8,665 nt of DNA from Heyndrickxia sporothermodurans (GCF_016785185.1 NZ_JAEKDY010000133.1); one strand, 5' to 3'; shown: positions 1 to 6,977, counted from the stretch's first letter. Made by a program: numbers and translations. The notes: a model not told the origin generated them from the sequence alone.

Positions 1-113
1 TTTATATGCGTTGTTTGAATGGGGGCTTACTGGTCAACTACCATTATACAAGATTTGGGGAGGTACTTCTTTTTTTATCTCTTAAACCCCTTGATACACA
101 AGGGCTAAGAATT

Positions 114-653
114 ATGAAATTCATTCAATCAACTAAAAATCCAAGTAATCATTTGACTAATAACTTAAATAAAAAAAATACTCCCACTTTCCCCACGGAG
201 CTCAATCCGATAGTTAAAGAACGAACTAAGCAATTAATCCAAAAAGCAGCGAAAAAGGGAATCACAGTCGTGATTACGGATGACTTTCGTAGCGCAGCCG
301 ATCAAGATCGACTTTATCAAAAGGGGCGGACAGCTGGCGGAGCGATTGTAACGAATGCCAAAGGTGGTGAGTCTTATCATAATTATGGGCTTGCAGTTGA
401 TTTTGCACTAAAGAACCGTTCTGGAGACATTATTTGGGATATGCAATACGATGGAAATAAAAATGGAAAACAAGATTGGTACGAAGTGGTGGATATAGCA
501 AAAGCCTTAGGCTTCTCATGGGGTGGCGATTGGGTGAAATTTAAAGATTACCCACACCTTCAAATGAATTTTGGCTTAAGCATTTCTGATTTACAAGCTG
601 GTGCAAGGCCGAATACTTCCTCCTTGACTGCTGATACGAATGAAACGAAATAA
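114..653 (+). CDS. cwlK: M15-family peptidoglycan peptidase (CwlK/VanY-type L,D- or D,D-peptidase)
   Basis: Likely zinc peptidase that cuts cell-wall stem peptides. B. subtilis CwlK, the closest relative I recognise, is an L-alanyl-D-glutamate endopeptidase. Counting from the ATG at 114 (179 residues), the catalytic core spans about 27-154. Visible motifs are DDFRS (57-61), the zinc-binding SYHNYGLAVDFA (87-98, ligands H89 and D96), WGGDW (136-140) and YPHLQM (146-151, third ligand H148). About 25 hydrophilic residues follow the core. The start is uncertain: the frame stays open to an ATG at 6 and on to the window edge, but those residues do not resemble CwlK, whereas 114 has an AGGG (101-104) nine bases upstream. 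From 114 there is no signal peptide or membrane anchor, unlike CwlK, so the protein is either exported by another route or has lost its N-terminus. A terminator follows. The family is certain; the exact bond cut is inferred. Confidence 0.88.
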   Translation: MKFIQSTKNPSNHLTNNLNKKNTPTFPTELNPIVKERTKQLIQKAAKKGITVVITDDFRSAADQDRLYQKGRTAGGAIVTNAKGGESYHNYGLAVDFALKNRSGDIIWDMQYDGNKNGKQDWYEVVDIAKALGFSWGGDWVKFKDYPHLQMNFGLSISDLQAGARPNTSSLTADTNETK

Positions 654-667
654 TATTAGTAATACGC

Positions 668-701
668 AAAAAGGCAGTCCCTCAGGGAACTACCTTTTTT
701 T
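668..701 (+). terminator. Rho-independent terminator after the M15 peptidase gene
   Basis: AAGG (671-674), AGT (676-678) and CCC (679-681) pair with GGG (685-687), ACT (689-691) and CCTT (693-696) around a TCA loop. There is one C/A mismatch and one bulged A. The stem is flanked by an A run on the left and T7 on the right. It begins 14 bases after the stop codon. Confidence 0.85.
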
Positions 702-1102
702 GTTTGGTTGCTCTATATCAATGTTTCATATACTCGTTTTTAGGATAACTTACAAAAAAGCTTATTTTTCTCTTAGTTCGTATATCTAAATTCATACTTT
801 CAGCCCGATAAGGAAAACTATAACTATAACTATAACATCAATAACTGGAGCGAAAATGTATGAGAAAAGTGTTTCAAATTTACAAAAATGATTGGGTAAA
901 TGTGTTTAAAACACCGATTGCACTGTTTTTGATCATTGCTTTAATGATTCTCCCATCATTATATGCCTGGTTTAATCTTAAAGCTTCGTGGGACCCATAT
1001 GGAAATACATCACATATTCCTATCGCTGTAACAAACGCTGATGAAGGGGCTGTTTTACGAGGTAAAAATATTGATGTGGGCAAGGAAATTGTCAACACAT
1101 TG

Positions 1103-1109
1103 AAAAAAA
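1103..1109 (+). other. A7 homopolymer carrying the yhgE frameshift
   Basis: Codons TTG AAA AAA ATA read through the run in the upstream frame. A run of eight A would read TTG AAA AAA AAT AAT GCA and restore the family sequence. A -1 shift by the ribosome, or one extra A added during transcription, would have the same effect. The zero-frame heptamer is G AAA AAA, which is not the classical A AAA AAG slippery site, so programmed ribosomal frameshifting is weakly supported. Confidence 0.85.
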
Positions 1110-1416
1110 TAATGCACTTGGTTGGACATTTGTCAGTGAGGAAAAAGCCGCGCATGGATTGGAACACGGGGATTATTATGCAACCATTTATATTCCAAAA
1201 GATTTTTCAAAACGGATCACCACTCTCTTAGATGATCAACCAATAAAACCGGAGATCACATACAGTGTTAATGAAAAAATCAATGCCATTGCCCCAAAGA
1301 TTACATCGAAAGGGGCCTCAACAATAACGGAAAATGTCAGTTCTAACTTTGTTAAAACAGTTAGTAAGGCCGTTCTTACCGAGTTTAATAAAATAGGCAT
1401 TGAATTACAAAGGGAA

Positions 1417-1722
1417 TTACCGACTATTTTAAAAATGGAAAATCTTTTATTTGAATTAGAAAAGCATTTACCAGATATTCAGGACATGGGAAATAAAGCT
1501 TTGGCGTTTGAAAAGAAATTACCGGAAATTCGAAAACAAGGACAAAAAATTATCACTTTAGAAAAAATGCTCCCCGAAATCAATCAATCATCAAAAGAAA
1601 TATTAAAATTAGAAGATAAGTTACCGGAACTTAAAAACATCGGAAATGGAGTCTTAGCTTTACAAAAAAAACTACCAGACATCCAAAAAGCAGCAAATAA
1701 GGTAACTGAGATCGACCAACAT
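1417..1722 (+). repeat. Six 17-residue (51-base) Leu-Pro repeats in the YhgE ectodomain
   Basis: In the restored YhgE frame, Leu-Pro recurs exactly every 17 residues, six times. Units begin LPTILKMENL, LPDIQDMGNK, LPEIRKQGQK, LPEINQSSKE, LPELKNIGNG and LPDIQKAANK. The pattern is L-P-(D/E/T)-(I/L), a polar stretch, then a second hydrophobic patch near positions 11-14 followed by charged residues. The units are diverged at DNA level, so this is an old protein repeat and not a recent tandem duplication. Amphipathic helices with a Pro at each unit start are expected. Confidence 0.85.
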
Positions 1723-2478
1723 TTTGACACTATACAAAAAGGGATTCAAACAGCATTGGATGACACGGCAAAGGCTCAGAAAATCATTCAAACAGCCCAA
1801 GAGTCAATGCCTAAAGTGGAACAGGTAGTAGGAAATGGAAAAGAGATGGCTGCCGCGGCAGATGACTTTTTAACTAAAAATGAAGATGCTTTTGCCTCGA
1901 TGATCCCGATTGTGAAGCAAAATTTATTACTTTTAAAACAAACAGCTGATACTGTCAGCGGGTTAACGAACAGCTTAAAAGATAATAGCATGAATCCGGA
2001 ATCAGCACTACAAATGTCACAAGCTTTAGATGAACAATTGACAAACGGGATCAACGAAATCGATCGAACCATTGGAATGTTTACTCGCATCAATGAGAAT
2101 ATGCCAAACAAACCACTTACGGGAGTTATTCAGAAACTTGGGGATACAAAGGCAAAATTTGAACAGCAGCTTTCACTTGTCAGAAAAATTGAAGTTCCTT
2201 TAAAAGAAGGAAAGCAACCGAATTCCCAATTGATTTCCCAATTAAACCAAACATCTCAACAAGCAAGTGAATTATTAAATAATATTCTTGATCGTTACGA
2301 TTCGGAAATTGCGCCAAATATGACTGAAGGGTATAAAAAACTTATACAAGTAGCGAAAGATTCAGTCTCGGTTTTAAATACAGCCAAAGAAAAGCTACCT
2401 GATATTAAGCAAATTTTACAGGATTCAGCGAAAGCTGCGAACTTTGGCCACGATCGTTTAAAACAATTGCAGCAAGAT

Positions 2479-2802
2479 CTTCCTAATATTGAAAAAAAGG
2501 TACATGAAACAGTACAAAAAATCCAAACAGTCATGCCAAAAGTCGTTCAAGGAGTAAATGCCGCGGCAAACTTTTTTCACAATGACTTTCCAAAATTAGA
2601 ACCAAAAATTCATAAGGCAGCGGATTTTGTACGAAATGATCTACCAGGAGTTGAAAATGATATTAGACAGGTAGCGGAGCTCATTCGCACAAAGCTTCCC
2701 GAAGTAGAAGATGCAACACATAAAATTGCTAATTTAGTTCGAAATGACTTGCCCAACCTTGAAAAGGCAGTTAAAAATGCAGCAAATAAAGTACGGAAGT
2801 TT
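2479..2802 (+). repeat. Six 18-residue (54-base) Pro-marked helical repeats in YhgE
   Basis: A second repeat block in the same protein has a period of exactly 18 residues. Units begin LPNIEKKV, MPKVVQGV, FPKLEPKI, LPGVENDI, LPEVEDAT and LPNLEKAV. Several end in (V/I)R(N/T)(D/K) just before the next Pro. Eighteen residues equal five turns of an ideal alpha helix. DNA copies are diverged. The block sits shortly before the C-terminal membrane helices. Confidence 0.85.
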
Positions 2803-3541
2803 AATAATGAGGAAAATTTAGGAGACATCATTGAACTGTTAAAAAATGATATCAATAAAGAAAGTGATTTTCTAGCAAACCCTGTTCTATTAAAGGAACA
2901 TAAAGTATTTCCTATTCCAAACTACGGATCAGCGAATTCACCTTTCTACACGACATTAAGTCTTTGGGTAGGTGCACTGCTCTTGATTTCCTTATTAAGG
3001 GTGGATGTGGAGAATAGAGAATCTTTTTATTCCCCTTATCATGAATATTTTGGGAGATTTCTTACTTTCGCTACAATAGGTTTGTTTCAAGCGTTAATTG
3101 TTACTTTAGGGGATTTGTTCCTCCTGAAAGCATATGTAGCAGATAAAGTCCCATTTATTCTTTCCGGTATTTTTATTAGCTTTGTATTCATGTCCATTGT
3201 TTACACACTCGTTTCTATTTTCGGGAATGTAGGTAAAGGATTGGCGATTATTCTGCTCGTACTTCAAATTTCAGGATCGGGAGGGACGTTTCCCATTCAA
3301 GTAACCCCACCTTTTTTTCGAGCAATCAATCCATTTTTGCCATTTACCTATGCCATTAATTTAATGCGAGAAACGGTCGGCGGAATGGTACATGATCTAG
3401 TTATCCATAATATTCTGTTTCTCTTGCTATTTTTAATTATCGGGTTTGCCTTAGGTATACTCTTGAAAAAACCATTAGCGAAGCATACTGAAAAAATAGC
3501 TGAATTAGCGAAGAAAAGTAAGCTTATACATTAGAATAAAA

Positions 3542-3576
3542 GGGACGAAATTTAGCTTGAAACTAGATATCGTCCC
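3542..3576 (+). other. Inverted repeat between yhgE and the toxin-antitoxin pair
   Basis: GGGACGA (3542-3548) and TCGTCCC (3570-3576) form a perfect 7-base inverted repeat with a 21-base loop, starting 7 bases after the yhgE stop. There is no T tract on the plus strand. On the minus strand it is followed by TTTTATT. It could be a weak terminator for yhgE or, because its right arm lies where a -35 box would sit for the following -10 box, an operator of the toxin-antitoxin promoter. The sequence does not decide between these. Confidence 0.4.
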
Positions 3577-3595
3577 AAATCCCTAACAGGTACGC

Positions 3596-3615
3596 TATAA
3601 TAAAAGAAAAAGGAG
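3596..3615 (+). promoter_or_regulatory. -10 box and ribosome binding site of the toxin-antitoxin operon
   Basis: A perfect TATAAT lies at 3596-3601, and AAAGGAG (3609-3615) lies 8 bases before the antitoxin ATG. Transcription would begin near 3608, leaving a very short leader. No good -35 hexamer stands 16-18 bases upstream. Confidence 0.5.
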
Positions 3616-3623
3616 TTGGTAAA

Positions 3624-3845
3624 ATGGCAATTAGGAGAGAAGATATTCATAAATTAATTGAAGAAGTACCCGACGAAAAACTTTCAGATCTTGTAAAGGT
3701 CATTAAACTTTTGACCATTTCTGAAGAAGAACCAACTAAAGATGAAAATAAGTTAATTAAAGAAGCTCTAAAAGAATATGAAAATGGTGAAACTAGTTCG
3801 TATACAATAGATGAATTGCGTAAGGAATATTTAGAAGATGAGTAA
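3624..3845 (+). CDS. Type II antitoxin, partner of the RelE/ParE-type toxin
   Basis: Small acidic protein of 73 residues, rich in Glu, Asp and Lys. It is presumed to bind and neutralise the toxin encoded by the next gene and to repress the shared promoter. The N-terminal part (about 1-33, IRREDIHKLIEEVPDEKLSD) is predicted to form two helices, likely the dimerising or DNA-binding end. The C-terminal part (about 40-73, ending ELRKEYLEDE) is charged and probably disordered until it wraps around the toxin. The start is set by a strong AAAGGAG 8 bases upstream. Its last 8 bases overlap the toxin gene, so translation is probably coupled. I recognise it mainly by size, charge and position; the precise antitoxin family is not certain. 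Confidence 0.8.
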   Translation: MAIRREDIHKLIEEVPDEKLSDLVKVIKLLTISEEEPTKDENKLIKEALKEYENGETSSYTIDELRKEYLEDE

Positions 3846-4107
3846 ATATATACTTGAATTGTCTAAAGGCTCTAAAAAGTTCCTTGATAAGAGTGACAAA
3901 ATTACAAGAGAACGAATAATTAATGTCATACATGCTCTTACTGAAAATCCCTACTCCTATGCAGGAACTATAAAACTTACTGGGTATGAGAATATTTACA
4001 GAGTTAGAGTAGGAAAGTACAGGATAATATATCAAATACTAAATGAAAAGCTTATAATTTTTATTCAAGATATCGATAGCAGAGGGGATATATATAAAAA
4101 GTTATAA
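3838..4107 (+). CDS. RelE/ParE-superfamily toxin (probable ribosome-dependent mRNA interferase)
   Basis: Basic protein of 89 residues with the RelE/ParE fold signature. An N-terminal strand and two helices (about 1-37) are followed by KLTGYENIYRVRVGKYRIIY (46-65) and IQDIDSRGDIYKKL (76-89). Basic and aromatic residues at the places where RelE-type nucleases carry catalytic groups are present: R55, R57, K60, R62, R82, Y86 and the terminal lysines. RelE enzymes cut mRNA in the ribosomal A site, and the KLTGYENIYRVRVGKYR pattern fits RelE better than the gyrase poison ParE. No separate ribosome binding site is needed, because its ATG lies inside the end of the antitoxin gene. A 7-base AT-rich stem (4122-4140) follows without a T tract. 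Length and motifs look intact, so the pair may be active. Confidence 0.9.
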   Translation: MSKYILELSKGSKKFLDKSDKITRERIINVIHALTENPYSYAGTIKLTGYENIYRVRVGKYRIIYQILNEKLIIFIQDIDSRGDIYKKL

Positions 4108-4193
4108 TAATCTATGCATAGAATATTCTTTATGAATATTAACCAATTTCCTACCAATTAACTATAATCCCACATAATAAAAACATTCAGCAC

Positions 4194-4230
4194 AAAAAAA
4201 CCTTACCACGTATTCAACATGGCAAGGTTT
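4194..4230 (-). terminator. Rho-independent terminator of the efflux-pump gene
   Basis: On the minus strand AAACCTT pairs with AAGGTTT. The inner helix continues with TGG/CCA and GT/AC, broken by two A-C mismatches, around a 5-base loop. T7 (the A run 4194-4200 on the plus strand) follows. It lies 63 bases after the pump stop codon. In the plus direction the tail is only TTTCTT, so any effect on the toxin-antitoxin transcript would be weaker. Confidence 0.88.
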
Positions 4231-4293
4231 CTTCCAAATCACTGTATAAATTCTTTCATAACTTCTGATGGTGTTAGAGTGGGACCTGATCCC

Positions 4294-5808
4294 TTATTTC
4301 ACCTCAGCAGGTTTCATTTGTGTGCTTTCCTGTGAATTTAACTTACTGACAGCCGTGTTGCTTGTATCGACACGTTTAACAAATAGGGCTAATACTAAAG
4401 CGACAATATTTATAGCAAGAGCTACATAGAATGAATATTGAATACCGGCTAATAAAGCTTTTTGCGTTAATAAAGCTTCTGTTGCTTTTGTTAAAGTTGT
4501 TGGGTCGACGCTTGTCATTAAGTCTTCTGCTTTTGTTTTTGTCACGGAATTCATAATGGTTACAAGAACGGCTGTACCAATCGAACCGGACACTTGCTGT
4601 GCGGTATTGTTAATCGCCGTACCGTGTGGATTTAAGCGATTTGGCAGTTGATTTAAACCGTTTGTCATTATTGGCATCATTACCATTGACATACCAAACA
4701 TACGAAGCGTGTAAACTAAAATAATATAAGAGTAACTAGAATCGATTTGTAAGTTTGCTAACATGTATGTTGAAACTGCTGTAACTATAAGGCCTACCAC
4801 AGCAAGAATTCGCGGACCGAATTTATCGAATAGTTTCCCTGTTATTGGTGACATAATCCCCATTATAATTGCACCAGGAAGCATCATTAAACCGGAATCA
4901 AGTGGTGATATACCTCTTACACTTTGTACATATGCCGGTGTTAAAATCATACCGGAGAACATAGCTACCGCGTTTACGATTGCAATTATGGATGCAAGTG
5001 TAAACATTGGGTACTTATATGCACGTAAATCTAAAAGCGGTTCCTTCAGTTTTAATTGACGGATAATGAAAGCGACTAAGGCAATAGCACCCACAATTAA
5101 AGTAGTTAAGACTAATGAATCAGTCCATCCATCTGAACTTGCGGAACTAAAACCATATAATAATCCACCAAAACCGAGAGTAGATAATATAATGGAGAAG
5201 AAATCAACAGTAGCCTTTTTGTTTTGATCCATTACATTTTTCATTTTCCAAATTGCTAACAGTAAACTGATGATCGCTAAAGGCAAAATCATTTTGAATA
5301 GTAATCGCCAGTCATAATACTCTACAATATAACCTGATAATGTTGGCCCAATAGCCGGCGCTGTAATCATAACTAATCCGAAAACTCCCATTGCTGTCCC
5401 ACGTTTTTCACGAGGGAAGCTAACTAACATAATATTCATTAACAAAGGTCCCATTACCGAAGAACCAGCTGCTTGGATCATTCGCCCAGCAAGCAATACA
5501 CTAAAGTTTGGTGCAAAGGCTGCCGTTGCAGTACCTAGTGTAAAAATCGCCATAGCTGTAATAAATAAATTACGATTTGAAAAGCGTGTGATCAAGAAAG
5601 CTGATGCTGGAATTAAGACACCGCTGACTAGCATATAACCTGTAGCAAGCCACTGAACGGTTGAATAATGTTTAATTTTTAAGTCCACCATAATAGACGG
5701 CAATGCAACATTTAATAGCGAGTTATTTAAAAAAGAAACAAATGCTCCTATAAATAAAATCGCCAGCATTAAATACGGTGGTTTCTTTTGTTGTATAATT
5801 GAATCCAT
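4294..5808 (-). CDS. DHA2-family MFS multidrug exporter, LmrB-like
   Basis: Membrane exporter of 504 residues, predicted to have 14 transmembrane helices and to use the proton gradient to expel drugs. It most resembles Bacillus LmrB (lincomycin/puromycin efflux). Visible motifs are a TM1 motif LNNSLLNVALPSI (27-39), a motif A-like loop ITRFSNRNLF (73-82), the TM4 Arg in LAGRMIQAAG (106-115, R109), and antiporter motif C in TM5 (about 144-160, APAIGPTLSGY). The TM1 motif has Asn-Asn where many DHA2 pumps have Leu-Asp, as LmrB-type members also seem to. The C-terminal 25 residues are polar and cytoplasmic. The ATG at 5808 has AAGGAG (5819-5824) 10 bases upstream. The gene follows tetR on the same strand after 188 bases, with no convincing promoter or operator between, so co-transcription from the tetR promoter is likely. 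Substrates cannot be read from sequence. Confidence 0.9.
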   Translation of the reverse strand: MDSIIQQKKPPYLMLAILFIGAFVSFLNNSLLNVALPSIMVDLKIKHYSTVQWLATGYMLVSGVLIPASAFLITRFSNRNLFITAMAIFTLGTATAAFAPNFSVLLAGRMIQAAGSSVMGPLLMNIMLVSFPREKRGTAMGVFGLVMITAPAIGPTLSGYIVEYYDWRLLFKMILPLAIISLLLAIWKMKNVMDQNKKATVDFFSIILSTLGFGGLLYGFSSASSDGWTDSLVLTTLIVGAIALVAFIIRQLKLKEPLLDLRAYKYPMFTLASIIAIVNAVAMFSGMILTPAYVQSVRGISPLDSGLMMLPGAIIMGIMSPITGKLFDKFGPRILAVVGLIVTAVSTYMLANLQIDSSYSYIILVYTLRMFGMSMVMMPIMTNGLNQLPNRLNPHGTAINNTAQQVSGSIGTAVLVTIMNSVTKTKAEDLMTSVDPTTLTKATEALLTQKALLAGIQYSFYVALAINIVALVLALFVKRVDTSNTAVSKLNSQESTQMKPAEVK

Positions 5809-5996
5809 ATTTTTGTATCTCCTTATTCTGTAAAATTAACTTAATGGACTATTTTCTAGTATCACCTAGGCATTTTGATTGCCCATATATTTGAAATTAG
5901 GTCGTTTACAAATCCGAACGTTTATCCCTTTTTTTTGAAGTTTTTCCACAATGTTTTTTAAATTTATCTTCTTCTTTTTCCTTGCTTCAAAGGTCA

Positions 5997-6617
5997 TTAG
6001 TCCTCTTCCTTATATAAGCCTCTTTTTAGAAGTTCTATTTGATCGATATAATTTTTTAATGTTTCTTCGTCCGATAATTCCTTACCAAACATATGAACAA
6101 GATTATGAAAGGTTACTGCTGAAGCAATTTTCATTATTTGATGCAGATCCTTTTCGTCCTTTATGTTCAAATTTTTAGTATTAATCAAATGAATGATATC
6201 GAAATACTGTTTTTTCTGACTCTCCTCGTAAAGATTATTCACTAATGTGTTTTCAAGCTTATAATTCATATTTAAAAAAGCATTTTTAAAAAAGCTTTTA
6301 TGCTCAGGATTTTTGTGAATTCTAATCATAAATTGAAAGGATTCGATAAATGTTTCAAAAATATCACCATCCTTCTCCTTTAAAATGGATATGAATCGTT
6401 CCGCATTTTTTTTCGATAGTTGATTTAACAAGTAAAAATATAAATCCTCTTTATCCTCAAAATACTGATAAAAGCTTCCTCTCGGAATTCCGGCATTTTT
6501 AATAATATTTGCGATCGATGCGTCATGTAATGGGACTCTGGAAAACTCCTCTTTAGCAGATTTAATTAAAATTTCCTGCTTATCCTTAGATAAGTGAAAA
6601 AACGTTTGTTTTGGCAT
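5997..6617 (-). CDS. TetR-family repressor, likely controlling itself and the efflux pump
   Basis: Transcription factor of 206 residues. The N-terminal TetR DNA-binding domain covers about 10-60, with a helix-turn-helix at ASIANIIKNAGIPRGSFYQY (33-52) followed by FEDKEDL. The remainder is a helical ligand-binding and dimerisation domain without recognisable specificity. The opening MPKQTFF is typical of Bacillus regulators next to efflux genes. GAGGTGAG (6627-6634) upstream of the ATG serves as ribosome binding site. The gene lies directly upstream of the DHA2 pump on the same strand, and three TGACA-N3-TGTCA palindromes surround its promoter. The expected behaviour is autorepression relieved by a pump substrate. 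The family is certain; the inducer is unknown. Confidence 0.92.
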   Translation of the reverse strand: MPKQTFFHLSKDKQEILIKSAKEEFSRVPLHDASIANIIKNAGIPRGSFYQYFEDKEDLYFYLLNQLSKKNAERFISILKEKDGDIFETFIESFQFMIRIHKNPEHKSFFKNAFLNMNYKLENTLVNNLYEESQKKQYFDIIHLINTKNLNIKDEKDLHQIMKIASAVTFHNLVHMFGKELSDEETLKNYIDQIELLKRGLYKEED

Positions 6618-6640
6618 TGTTACTCTCTCACCTCGATTTG

Positions 6641-6653
6641 TGACAACGTGTCA
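6641..6653. promoter_or_regulatory. Operator O1 (TGACA-ACG-TGTCA)
   Basis: 13-base palindrome TGACAACGTGTCA lies in the tetR leader, about +13 to +25 from the expected transcription start. It shares both half-sites with O2 and O3. A repressor here would block elongation or translation of tetR. Confidence 0.75.
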
Positions 6654-6672
6654 TATGCTATTGCATTTCATT

Positions 6673-6701
6673 ATTATATATGACAGATTGTCATAAGTCA
6701 A
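6673..6701 (-). promoter_or_regulatory. SigA-type promoter of the tetR-efflux operon
   Basis: On the minus strand TTGACT (6701-6696) and TATAAT (6678-6673) are separated by exactly 17 bases. This is one mismatch from the sigma-A consensus. Transcription would start near 6666 and run toward tetR. Operator O2 occupies almost the entire spacer. Confidence 0.88.
6680..6694. promoter_or_regulatory. Operator O2 inside the promoter spacer (ATGACA-GAT-TGTCAT)
   Basis: 15-base inverted repeat ATGACAGATTGTCAT sits between the -35 and -10 boxes of the tetR promoter. Bound repressor and RNA polymerase could not occupy it together, as in classical TetR-family promoters. Confidence 0.85.
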
Positions 6702-6708
6702 CAAAGAA

Positions 6709-6723
6709 ATGACAGTCTGTCAT
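6709..6723. promoter_or_regulatory. Operator O3 upstream of the -35 box (ATGACA-GTC-TGTCAT)
   Basis: 15-base palindrome ATGACAGTCTGTCAT lies about 43 to 57 bases upstream of the expected start. Together with O1 and O2 it gives three sites with centres at 6647, 6687 and 6716, that is 40 and 29 bases apart. Confidence 0.75.
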
Positions 6724-6831
6724 ATGGATTTTTTTCACCTTTCTGCATCAATAAAATATAAAATCCATCGAATAAAATCTTTCAGAGGATCAAGCTATAC
6801 AATTTCAAAAAGCCTATGAACATAACCTTAA

Positions 6832-6873
6832 TCATAATGTATCATCCAAATCAAAGAAGATTGCTTTAATCAT
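6832..6873 (-). pseudogene. N-terminal scrap of a HAD-superfamily hydrolase (13 codons)
   Basis: The minus-strand ATG at 6873 reads MIKAIFFDLDDTL and then meets TGA. This is the complete opening strand and motif I (DxDxT) of HAD phosphatases, in its usual place at the protein start. It is preceded by AAGGGTG, spaced 7 bases from the ATG, so the original translation start seems preserved. Neither motif II nor other HAD sequence can be recognised in any frame downstream. The start overlaps the stop of the preceding toxin fragment (ATGA). It is best read as a recombination remnant; the resemblance is short but specific. Confidence 0.55.
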
Positions 6874-6977
6874 TCATTTTCACCCTTTTCTATTTTCTTA
6901 GCATTGGTCGGATCATTAAAAGTTTTATTCACTACTTTTTCTGCAGTAGCTCTATCTTTAAATGCTGATGAAGCAGT
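6870..6977 (-). pseudogene. Fragment of an RNase A-like (CdiA-CT type) polymorphic toxin tail
   Basis: A 35-codon minus-strand frame reads TASSAFKDRATAEKVVNK followed by TFNDPTNAKKIEK, then GENE and stop. The S-x-F-x-D-x-x-T-A-E-x-x-(I/V) pattern with a following K-K-I-E resembles the middle of the bacterial RNase A-like toxin domain found at the ends of contact-dependent and LXG toxins. Similarity appears to stop after KIEK, where the family usually continues with a Trp-Leu, and the reading turns into the upstream region of the HAD scrap. On the other side it abuts the IS110 fragment. It cannot make an active nuclease. Family assignment is from memory of the motif. Confidence 0.5.

Larger units (their letters stand above)
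860..3534 (+). pseudogene. yhgE: YhgE/Pip-family membrane protein, frameshifted in an A7 run
   Basis: Large cell-surface membrane protein of the YhgE/Pip family. Relatives include the lactococcal phage receptor Pip and, more distantly, the type VII secretion subunit and phage SPP1 receptor YueB/EsaA. The first frame (ATG 860, GGAG at 847-850) encodes a membrane helix at about 17-37 and the family's IPIAVTNADEGA motif, then runs to a stop at 1229-1231 (123 residues). The family sequence continues in another frame to 3534. One extra A in the A7 run at 1103-1109 joins the frames and gives NNALGWTFVSEEKAAHG, then DYYATIYIPKDFS, for a full 891 residues. Restored numbering: helical repeats at 187-288 and 541-648, then five membrane helices near 697-715, 733-755, 765-786, 793-811 and 850-870, with conserved GSGGTFPIQVTPPFFRAINP at 807-826. 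The downstream part has no good start of its own. The break may be a true mutation, a slippage-switchable gene, or a homopolymer sequencing error. The rest of the frame is intact, so inactivation, if real, is recent. Confidence 0.9.

Noticed and set aside
729..734. TATACT as a -10 box for yhgE
   Set aside because: No acceptable -35 hexamer lies 16-18 bases upstream, and the site is over 120 bases from the start codon.
816..836. Short tandem AACTAT repeat (3.5 copies) ahead of yhgE
   Set aside because: Too short to claim as a phase-variable promoter element; no promoter boxes flank it.
880..2855. Several minus-strand open frames of 79-107 codons opposite yhgE (880-1167, 1788-2111, 2295-2534, 2610-2855)
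   Set aside because: They lie opposite well-conserved coding sequence, look low-complexity (Ser, Phe, Cys rich) and resemble no family; they are antisense shadows.
4122..4140. AATATTC/GAATATT stem after the RelE-type toxin gene
   Set aside because: Purely AT stem without a T tract, so it is not supported as a terminator.
5951..6178. Plus-strand open frame rich in Phe
   Set aside because: Most of it is antisense to the end of the TetR gene; the Phe-rich start comes from AT-rich intergenic DNA.
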